From Myxococcales bacterium (GTDB lineage Bacteria > Myxococcota_A > Polyangia > Haliangiales > Haliangiaceae), in the NCBI GenBank assembly GCA_028287115.1, contig JAQBQF010000261.1, forward strand, positions 62,001 to 126,000: a stretch of DNA of 64,000 nt. Reading direction: 5' to 3'. Positions 8,711 through 17,200 of this stretch are shown in pieces. The position numbers and the translations under genes are program-made. Below the pieces are notes generated by a model. The model saw nothing but the letters and a program-made list of their open reading frames with translations, was not told the origin of the DNA and made no database searches. Each line of letters starts with the position of its first letter. The first letter of the stretch is position 1.

Positions 8711-10330
8711 TCAGCTCGCGGCCGCCAGACCGCGCTTGATTCCGCCGATCGCGTCGCCGTACTTGCCGAGGTCGACGGGCCGATCGCCGAAACCATCGAC
8801 GACGATCGCACGTGCGGTCCGCAGGAAGTCCTGGAGCGTCGATTTCGCGAAGCCCTTGCCCATCAAGTACATGAACGTCTCGAGCGTGAACGCGGTCTGC
8901 GGCAGATAGATCGAGTTGTTCGGCGAGCGGATGAGCTCCTCTGCGCCGTCGGCGGCGATGCGCCAGTCCATCGTGTTGTGTTTCCAGCCGTAGCCGCTGC
9001 CCTTGATCGCGAACTCGTTGGCGCGTGCCCCGATCGGGGTCTTGGGGTCGTAGAACCAGATCTGCGAGCCGAAGAACGTCGGACGCGCATCCGCGATCAG
9101 CTGGATCGTCTCGCGCATGGTTTCGGCGGTCTCGCCCGGAAAGCCGACGAACAGCAGCGCCCAGCACATGATGCCGGCGTCCTCGAGCCAGCGAATCGCG
9201 GTGCGATACTTCTCGGGATTGGCAAACTTGTTCATGATCTCGAGCACCGGCTTGCTGCCGGACTCGATGCCGAGCAGCGCGCCAACACAGCCGCTCTCTG
9301 CGGCGAGGTGCACCGCTTCCTCGTCCATGTTTCCGCACCGGAGATACGAGATCCACCGGAAGTTGAAGCGATTGCGGATCAGCATCCGGCAGAGCTGCTT
9401 GAACCGCGGCAGCGGCACGTTGAACGTGTCGTCGATGAAGTCGACGTAACGCACGCCCAGCGCGTCGAGCGCGCGGAGCTCGGCTTCCATCGTCTCCATG
9501 CTCGCGAGCCGATGCTCGCCCGCACGTACCGGATACGTGCAGAAGCTGCACGCGAACGGGCAGCTGATCGCGGTGCGCGTCATCGCGAACGGGCGCAACG
9601 ACTCGGCATCGAACAGGCTCCAGTCGACGCGGTTCGTGTCGAGCGGGTTGTCCTCGACCGAACGCGCCGTGCGCACCCACTTGCCGTCGACCGGCAACGC
9701 GAGGTTCGGCGTGTTCGCGAGCTCGCCCGCGCGCCCACCCGCGATCTCGGTCACCACGCGTGCGAGCGTCGATTCGCCCTGGCTATCGACGACAAACACG
9801 TCCGCCGCCATCTCGGTGAACAGCAAGTCCTGGCCGCGCCGACTCGGCGACTGCGCCAGGTTCCAGATGTACGGCCCACCGACGACGAGCTTCGTGCGCG
9901 GCGAGCGCGCGCGTACGAAGTCGACGATCTCGCGCACGGGCTTGGGCTCGAAGCAGAACGTCGTGGTGATCGCGACCACCGGCGGTTCGTCGCGGAGCAG
10001 CGCCTCGAGCCGCGTGCGTCCCTGCTGGAACTCGCCGATCGTCACCGCGCTCTGGCCGTCGCGTGCGAGCCGGCTAACGAGGTGGAGCTCCGCCAGACTC
10101 GGCGGGTCGAACGCGCCGAACGACTGCGCGCCGGGATCGACCTCGCGACGCAGCTGATTGAACCAATCGAGATAGCTGATGCGCTTGCCGTCGATGAGGA
10201 GCGAGTTCACCTGCGCGTCGCGATAGCCGCCGGCGATCTCGCGCATCTCCTTGCGATCGGCGAGGTACTGGTCGAAGTTGCCGGAGTTCGGGCCGATGAC
10301 GACACACGCAGGTGTGGACGCACGCTCCAT
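8711..10330 (-). CDS. B12-binding radical SAM enzyme, PhpK-like
   Basis: Radical SAM protein of 539 residues. The N-terminal ~230 residues look like a cobalamin-binding (Rossmann) domain, with KLVVGGPYIWNLAQ and VVDSQGEST. The radical SAM core follows, with the CxxxCxxC cluster at C257, C261 and C264 (CPFACSFC) and later GIESGSKPVLEIMNK. The N-terminal layout (VIGPNSGNFDQY...GGYRDAQVN) resembles the PhpK family of radical SAM P-methyltransferases known from phosalacine-type biosynthesis and annotated in many natural-product clusters. I recall this resemblance and cannot test it. The enzyme probably methylates or rearranges an unactivated carbon or phosphorus. It is convergent with cupin copy D, 52 bases apart, and fits the NRPS cluster. 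Confidence 0.88.
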   Translation of the reverse strand: MERASTPACVVIGPNSGNFDQYLADRKEMREIAGGYRDAQVNSLLIDGKRISYLDWFNQLRREVDPGAQSFGAFDPPSLAELHLVSRLARDGQSAVTIGEFQQGRTRLEALLRDEPPVVAITTTFCFEPKPVREIVDFVRARSPRTKLVVGGPYIWNLAQSPSRRGQDLLFTEMAADVFVVDSQGESTLARVVTEIAGGRAGELANTPNLALPVDGKWVRTARSVEDNPLDTNRVDWSLFDAESLRPFAMTRTAISCPFACSFCTYPVRAGEHRLASMETMEAELRALDALGVRYVDFIDDTFNVPLPRFKQLCRMLIRNRFNFRWISYLRCGNMDEEAVHLAAESGCVGALLGIESGSKPVLEIMNKFANPEKYRTAIRWLEDAGIMCWALLFVGFPGETAETMRETIQLIADARPTFFGSQIWFYDPKTPIGARANEFAIKGSGYGWKHNTMDWRIAADGAEELIRSPNNSIYLPQTAFTLETFMYLMGKGFAKSTLQDFLRTARAIVVDGFGDRPVDLGKYGDAIGGIKRGLAAAS

Positions 10331-10456
10331 CTTCGGCAGTGTAGCTCATAACGTCGGGCCGGCGGTGTCTACGCGGCTCGACGTCGGCGACGACTTGTCC
10401 CACACCGACGTTCTGCCCCGTCGTCGACGCGATGCACCGCCTCGCCCGCTCCTCGA

Positions 10457-10604
10457 GCGGTTATCTCCGTCGTCACGACCTTGCGGGTGCTGGGCGAGCT
10501 TCTCACGCGCGTTCGCGATGAATGGCTCGTAGAGTTCCTGCGCGTGGCCGTGCTCGCGCTGCTCTATCGTCGTTCGGTCCTCGCGGCGATCGAAACGCGA
10601 CCGC
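10457..10604 (+). pseudogene. Possible relic of a MATE transporter C-terminus
   Basis: Read in frame from 10457, this stretch gives a short hydrophobic peptide. It contains EFLRVAVLALLYRRSVLA, which lines up with QYLRLLGLALLYRRSFAS at the C-terminus of the MATE gene ending at 4088. It has no start codon and runs into the 3' end of the opposite-strand gene. The similarity covers about 18 residues, so it may be a decayed transporter copy or coincidence. The rest of the gap from 10331 shows nothing recognisable. Confidence 0.3.
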
Positions 10605-12626
10605 TTAGAACGCGAACGGATACTTGAACGAGCCGCCGCCTTGCGTCTTGCCGAACGTCGCCTTGCGGATCGCGGCGGAGACACAGTTGCCGAGGCCGGG
10701 ATCCGGCGTCGCCGCGACCGTCACGTCGGTCACGTGGCCATCCGCATCGACGGAGATCGCGAGCTTGACGGTCCCGGTTACCGCCCATTTTTCGCCGCAA
10801 CGAATGACGACCGGCTTCATCTTCTCCATCCCGGCGATGACCATGCCGTGATCGAGTTGCTCGGGCAGCGAGGCGCGCGGTTTCAGGCTCTCGCCGGCCG
10901 GCTTGAAGCGAGTGCAACAAGGACGATCGTAGTGATCGAGGACGCACGAGACCTCATCGCAACCGTCCGCGACGGGCTTCGTCTCGACCGGATCTGGTCG
11001 TGCTTGCGATGCCGCGGAATCCGCGGAGGGCTGCTGATCCGCCGCTTCGTCCGGCGCTTCGGAGGGGTCCGTTTCGAGGTGCTTCGGGGGCTCGACGTGT
11101 TTCGGGCTCTCGATGTGCTTCGACGTTTCGTCGACGTGCTTGGTCTCGAGATGTTTCGTCTCGAGCGATTTCGTCGCCGATGGCTTCGCGATCTCACGAG
11201 TCTTCACCGGCGCGGGGACTGCTTGAAGCTGCGCTCTGGGTTCGGCAGGCTCGGCCGGTTTCGAATCCGGCAGCTTCGCGCGCGCCGCGACGTGCTCGGC
11301 GTGGTTACTCGCGGCGACTGCGTGATTGCCGCGCGCCTGGACCGTGGCGAACACCGCGACCGACGTCGCGGTTGCGAGGCCGAGCCCGAGCCACAGGAAC
11401 CAGTTCTTGCGTGCGGACCGCTTCTTGAGCTGGGAGAACGAGTCGCCGGTGAACACGTTGATGTCACCGATCGTTCCGATCGTGCCCGTGGTCACCGCGT
11501 GCGAGGGAACCACTCGCGCGGACTCGTCGATGATCGGTGGAGGCAACACTTCATCGACGATCACGCTCGGCCGGATCAGCGGCAGCGGCATCGGTGAATC
11601 GCGTCGATGGCTCGGCGTGTCGAGCTCGTCAGCGACGGAGATCGCCGCGGCCGGCTTCGCTGCGGGCGGCGGAGGTTCCGGAGAGGTCGACGCTACGCGA
11701 GGACCGGCGGCCGGTGGAATCGGCGGTGGTGCCGTCGGAGGGCGCGTGCGCGGCGGAGGCGGTGGTGGGTCGACACCGGTTCGCTCGGACTTGTGTGGCT
11801 TCTGCGAGGCCGGCGGGCTTGCGGATTCGACCTTCGGTGGCTCGACCTTCGCAGGCTCGACCTTCGCGACGGGTGTATCGAGCTTCGGTCCGGTGAGCGG
11901 CGTCGTCAGCTTTGGCTTCGCTTCGACGGCGATCGGCATCGTCTTCGGCTCGAGCTTCGCGCCGAAGGGCGCAGGCTTCGGCGCCGCAGCAGCCGCCGGC
12001 TTCGACGTCGCGTCGAGCTTGGGTTTCGCCTCGACCGCAATCGGCGTCGTGGTCTTCGGCTCGAGCTTCGCGACCCCGGCGACCGGAGTGGCCGTTCGCG
12101 CCGGCACGGCGGCCTTGGTTGGCGTCGCGATCGTCGCGTTCGCCTCGCGCCGCCGCAGCTTCATCGCGAGATTGCGCGGCTTGGTCCGGATATCGAGCTG
12201 CGGCACGAGGATCTTGTCGAGCGCCGTGCGGATCGCGCCGGTACTCGCCGGGAGCAAGAACACGTAGGTCGAGCCACACTGCGCGGCCTCGGCGTCGACG
12301 AGCATCGCCGCGGTGCCGATCTCCTCGTACGACAGCATGCGAAATAGATCGCTGAAGCCACGCAGCGGCTTCGTGACAAGTGGCGTGAGTGCGTCACTCG
12401 CGGATTCGGTTTCGATGCCGACGGTCGCGACCACGACGTCGATGTCGGGATCTCCGATCCACGTCAGCAGCTGCGCGCGGATCTTGTGTTCCGAATCTCC
12501 GACGACCTCACGAGCGACGATCCGATGACCGGCTTCGGTCAAGCGATCGATGATCTGCTTCGCCGTCGGCTCCTCGCCGACCGCCACGGTCACGGCGAGC
12601 ACCGCGACATTCACCCCGCCGTCCAT
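10605..12626 (-). CDS. Degenerate MoaB-like domain fused to a membrane anchor and an AgmX/PglI-type C-terminal domain
   Basis: Protein of 673 residues; GGGAGGA sits just upstream of its ATG. Residues 1-160 follow the MoaB/Mog fold (EAGHRIVAREVV, GFSDLFRMLSYEEIGTAA, PQLDIRTKPRNL). However, the conserved TGGTG loop is replaced by ATVGIE (67-72) and LPGST by LPAST (125-129), so molybdopterin chemistry is doubtful. A Lys/Pro/Ala-rich linker of about 240 residues follows, then one transmembrane helix near residues 406-428. A long periplasmic linker ends in an AgmX/PglI-like domain (residues ~590-673, ending FKYPFAF). Such C-terminal domains occur in myxobacterial gliding and envelope proteins. The role is unknown. 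Topology suggests a cytoplasmic sensor or scaffold linked to an envelope partner (inference). Confidence 0.82.
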   Translation of the reverse strand: MDGGVNVAVLAVTVAVGEEPTAKQIIDRLTEAGHRIVAREVVGDSEHKIRAQLLTWIGDPDIDVVVATVGIETESASDALTPLVTKPLRGFSDLFRMLSYEEIGTAAMLVDAEAAQCGSTYVFLLPASTGAIRTALDKILVPQLDIRTKPRNLAMKLRRREANATIATPTKAAVPARTATPVAGVAKLEPKTTTPIAVEAKPKLDATSKPAAAAAPKPAPFGAKLEPKTMPIAVEAKPKLTTPLTGPKLDTPVAKVEPAKVEPPKVESASPPASQKPHKSERTGVDPPPPPPRTRPPTAPPPIPPAAGPRVASTSPEPPPPAAKPAAAISVADELDTPSHRRDSPMPLPLIRPSVIVDEVLPPPIIDESARVVPSHAVTTGTIGTIGDINVFTGDSFSQLKKRSARKNWFLWLGLGLATATSVAVFATVQARGNHAVAASNHAEHVAARAKLPDSKPAEPAEPRAQLQAVPAPVKTREIAKPSATKSLETKHLETKHVDETSKHIESPKHVEPPKHLETDPSEAPDEAADQQPSADSAASQARPDPVETKPVADGCDEVSCVLDHYDRPCCTRFKPAGESLKPRASLPEQLDHGMVIAGMEKMKPVVIRCGEKWAVTGTVKLAISVDADGHVTDVTVAATPDPGLGNCVSAAIRKATFGKTQGGGSFKYPFAF

Positions 12627-12734
12627 ATCCTCCCAGCTTAGTACGTGCGCGACGCTCGGCGCGGCCCAATGGGGTCGCCACCGGGTAGCGGCTTTCGCGG
12701 AATCCCGCGTGCGCGGGCTTACATCGCTCCGAGG

Positions 12735-14061
12735 TTAGAAGATCGGATTGACGCACGAAGCGATGTCGAAAAGCATGAAGGCGAGCGCCTTCTCCTGGCC
12801 CGAGAGCGGAGACACCGAACAGCCCGACGGGAACGTGCCAGAGCTGAACGAGTCGCCCGCGACGTGCATGTCCGAGAACACGACCTTGCCGCAGCGCATC
12901 TCTTTCGGCATCTCGTTTGGCGTCGTGAACTGGAACATCTGGGGGTACTGGGTCCCGCCGGTGTCGTTGAACACCCAACGCTCGGCCTTCGCATTGTCCA
13001 TCGTGTTGCAAGTCTGGCGACCGGTACCACTCTGGATCGGGATCTGACCGGTTACCGTCGAGCCGCCCACATTGAGCATCCAGGTCGCGAACGCCATGCC
13101 CTTGGGGTTGTTCACCGTATCGATCGTGTCGGATGTCGGCGAGGTGAAACCATCTCCCCAGGTCGCGATGGCTTTCCAGACTGCCGGCACGTGGGTCGTC
13201 GAGCCCGACTCGCCGCCGATCCACACGTTGTGATAGTGCGAGCCGAACACGCGTCCGCCGAGATCCGCGTACGCCTTCATCGCGTCCATCGCGGCTTGCG
13301 GCTTGTGTGTCGCGTCCTGGCTGCACTCGCACGACATCAGCACCTGGTCGTACTTCTTCAAGTTGTCGACCGAGCCCCACAGGCTCGTCGCGGTGGCCAT
13401 CGGCATGCTGTTCGCCAGCTGATTCGCGCCGCCGGTACCGGAATAGAGATGAATCCGCTCGTTACCGCCCGCCGTGCCGAACTCGCCATCGGACACGCCG
13501 AGCCGGCGGACGAGACACTCGAGCGCGTCGCAGCCGCCGGTCGCGATCGCGATCCGCGGCAGGTCGCCTTCGAGGTGGTTTTTCGGCAGCGAGGTCTGCG
13601 CCGAGGTGAGCGGGTTGTCCGTGCACGACGTGACGTTCGGAATCGTGACTCGGCGGCGCCACTTGCCGATCGAGATGATCAGCGGGACGTCGGTGCCGGC
13701 CGGAATATTGTCGAGCCGAAAGTGGCCCGACTCGTCGGAGCTCGTGCGGACGATCGGCTCGCCGGGGGAGGGTCGAATCGCAACGGTCGCACCCGGCGCC
13801 TTCGGGGAACGGCGGCGGGACAATGTTCGGCACGTAGATCGTTGCGCCGTAGAGCGCGAGCGTTCCGTTCGGCGCGTACACCGTGCCGGAGAAGCTCGTC
13901 GGGCTCTTCATCTGCGCGGCGCAGTCGACGACCTGACATTGCAGACCGACGCAAGCATCGGCCGGATGGCCATCGCCTAATCCGCCATCACCGGTGTTCT
14001 CACGTTTGCTTCCACAACCCGCGAGAACACCCAAGACGAGAGCGAACTGAGCGATGCGCAT
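12735..14061 (-). pseudogene. Lipoprotein with carboxypeptidase-regulatory-like N-terminus, interrupted by a one-base frameshift
   Basis: The gene begins at ATG 14061 with a lipoprotein signal (FALVLGVLAGCGSKR). It continues through a Cys-containing segment to YVPNIVPPPFPEGAGCDRCD, then loses its frame. The remainder (SDESGHFRLDNIPAG and on to the end) is intact in a neighbouring frame. The break maps to a run of five Gs at 13764-13768: removing one G restores a single protein of about 440 residues. The first part resembles carboxypeptidase-regulatory-like beta-sandwiches. The rest is Cys-rich and of unknown function (QVLMSCECSQD, RVFGSHYHNVWIGG). Either a sequencing error or a recent mutation would explain this; both halves look otherwise under selection. 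Confidence 0.75.
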
Positions 14062-14288
14062 GGGCGGGGTTATACATGGCTTGGTCGCATCCCGAACATG
14101 GAGTATGGCGATGCGTGACGGGTGTCGCAAACCGCTGGAGATCCACGGGAATGTACAGCGCGGGTACATCACCCCACCTATCGCCCCACACATCACCGGA
14201 CGTATCCAAGGAGAGCTGCACTGCGTTAGGGAAGGAGCCGGGGTGAAATCCAGTAGGATAACCGACTCGGGTTCTCTCCCGACCGCTC

Positions 14289-17200
14289 ATGAGCAACGAG
14301 TTCGATCGACGTTACCGGGAGGAGGGCTCGCACCGCGAGGAGCTCTCGCGCGCCGAGCTCAAGCCCGGCAAACACACGAACACCGATCCTGAAGGGCCGG
14401 TCCCCAAGGTCCCGGGAAAACGCACCGCGGCCGAGGGGCTTGCCGAACGCGCGCGCGAGTCATCGGGATCGGCGCTGCCTCATGCGCTGCAAGCACGCTT
14501 CGCCGATGCATTCGGGACACCGGTCTCCGACATCACGATCCATGTCGGTGCGGAGTCCGCGGCGGCGGCGGAGGCGTTCGACTCGCACGCGTATGTCGAT
14601 GGCCGTCAGGTTCACTTCAATTCGGGTCAGTACGATCCGACCTCGCCGCGCGGCCAGGCGCTGATCGCGCACGAAGTCGCCCACGTGATCCAAGCACGCG
14701 GTGGCGCGAGGCCGCCGCTCGACGATATCCGCGACGATCACAACCTGGAAGCCGAAGCGGACCTCGCCGCGGCGGCCGTGATGAGAGGCCAGAACGCCTC
14801 CGTCGCGAGCCGAGGCGCGAGCGCCGTGATGCGCAAGAAGAAGAGCGATCCGGATCCGGTTCTCGACAAGCCGGACGAGTCGAAGAAGCCGGCCGACGGC
14901 AAGCAAGTCGACGGCAAGCAAGTCGACGGCAAGCAAGACGCGAAGGATCCGAGCGCGAAGGATCCGTCCAAGAAGGACGGCGACGGCGCGACGGCCGGCG
15001 GCCCGAAGTCGGGCGCCGACGTCACGATCGATCCCAAGGCTGCGAACGCATCCGGTGGCAAAGGCCTCGGGCCCGACGCCGGTGGCAAACACGCCAAGGG
15101 AGATCCGACCCAGGTGGTGGGTGGCAAGGACGTCGCGGCTCATGGCCCCGCGGCGATCGCGGGCAACGGCGGCGGCAAGCTGCCGCAACCGTACACGGCG
15201 AAATCGACTGCAGCCCCGGTTGTAGTCAGTGCCGTCGATGTCCACGCGATCGAGGCGCTCCATCTCGATTCGCCGAAGGCGAACAAGAAGCTGTCCGACA
15301 AGTGGCTGACCGAGACGGGGATGACCGTCGAGCAGCACCACGCGAAGATCGTCGGGGAGCTCGGCGGGCTGACCTCGGTCGCGCAGGCGCATCAGACCGA
15401 GCTGATGACCGCGCTCGATACGCAGATCAACAAGGTCACGCAGGACATCACGTCGCAGGTCGATGTGTTCAAGAGCTCGGTGGTCACGCCGGGCCGCGCG
15501 CGAGTCGCCGCGGCGTACGACGGGATGACCGGCACGCTCGCGAATGCCGAGAAGAAGGCGCTCGGCGACATCGCGGCAAACAAGAAGGCGGGCACCGCGC
15601 AGATCCAGGCAGCGCGCACCGCGAAGGGAACCGACCTCACCGGCAAGTTCGCGACCGCAAAGAAAGTCGTCGACACGCTCGTCGCGCAGACCCAGCCCAA
15701 GGCGACCGAAGCGATCAAGAAGTTCGCGGCCGGCGTGAAGCCGTTCATCGACATCGCGAAGGACAAGGCGCACAAGGCGACGGACATCGCGGCCGCGAAG
15801 TTCGATCCTTCGCTCGGCAGCGCGAGCAAGGGTCTCGGGAGCGCGGCGACCTCGCTCAAGAACGACGTCTACAAGAACCACCTGATCGATCACGGCAAGC
15901 AGCTCGGCGGCAAGTACGAAGCGACGATGCTCGCGATCGGCAAGGACGTCGACGCGAAGGCCGAGAAGATGGTGCGGGACGCCATCGATCCGGCGAAGAT
16001 CGAGCTCGAGGCATCGATCGACGTCTACTCGAAGGGTTCGGGCAAGAACCTCGACGCGACCGCGACCGCCGCAGCGGCGCACCTCGACACGCAAGAAGTG
16101 ACCGCGCAGAAGGCGGTCGAAGGCGCGAAGGCGAGCAGCACGAAGCGGATCGACACGGAGAAGGCCGGCGCGCTCGACGGTGCAGACCAGGCGGGCAAGG
16201 AGCTCACCGACAACGTGACGGCCGCGAGCGCGGAGCTCACGGATCGGATCAAGAAGCGCGCGCACGAAGACGCGCAGAGCTACGGGCACATCGTCACGGA
16301 TCTGCAGAAGACGTTGAAGCGCGGCGGCCCGTTCAAGTACGAACAGATCGCGCCGAAGATTGCCGATGCGAAGGTCAAGCTCGAGGCTGCACACCAGGCG
16401 AACCTCGGGGGCCTGACGAAGTTCGCGAGCGACGGCACCGCCGAGCTCGGCATCACGCTCGGCAAGCAGAAGGACGTCTATCTCGCAGCGATCACGGATC
16501 GCGAGAACCAGGCCAAGCAGGTCGGCGGCGAGATCGTCAAGGACGTCGGCAAAGGCGCGACGGATCTCGGCGGCTCGTTGTCGACGCTGTCGGCCGGATT
16601 CGCCGACACAGCGACCAAAGAGACCGCGAAGCTCGACAAGTCGGTCGCGGAGTTCAACGCGAGCGCGCGCAAGGCGCTCGGCGAGTTCGACAAGCAGGTC
16701 ACGCTGCAGTTGTCGCAGATCCGCGCGAAGCTCGACGCCGATCTCGAGAAGGCGACGGAGCCGGGCGCGATGGAAGCCGACGTCCACAAGGCCGCGGAAG
16801 CCGACATCCAGAAGAAGACCAAGCTCGCGAGCCCGGATGCATCCGGTCTGCGCACGGCGATGGACGGTTGGGGTACCGACGAGAACAAGATCTACTCGAT
16901 CTTGCGGAAGTGCTCGTACGGTCAGATCGAATACCTCGAGGCGACGTACGACGATCACTTCGACAATCGCGGCAAGGGCAGCGGCAAGCGGCCACTCCGC
17001 TACGACCTCGCCGACGAGATGAGCGGCAACGAGCTCAAGATCGCGATGTCGTATCTCGATCACGATCGCACGACGGCGATCAAGCTCGAGCTCGACGACT
17101 CGTGTCACTGGTGGAACGACGACGAGAAGCGCATCGAAGAAGTCATGCGCAGCTGCTCGGAGTCGGAGATCACGTATCTCAACACGAACCCAGAGGCGAT

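Noticed and set aside
14225-14285. Partial resemblance to a cobalamin riboswitch core (GGGAA...GGTGAAATCC...AGGATAACC) before the giant gene
   Set aside because: The flanking paired arms and the rest of the conserved core are missing, and the downstream gene has no link to B12.
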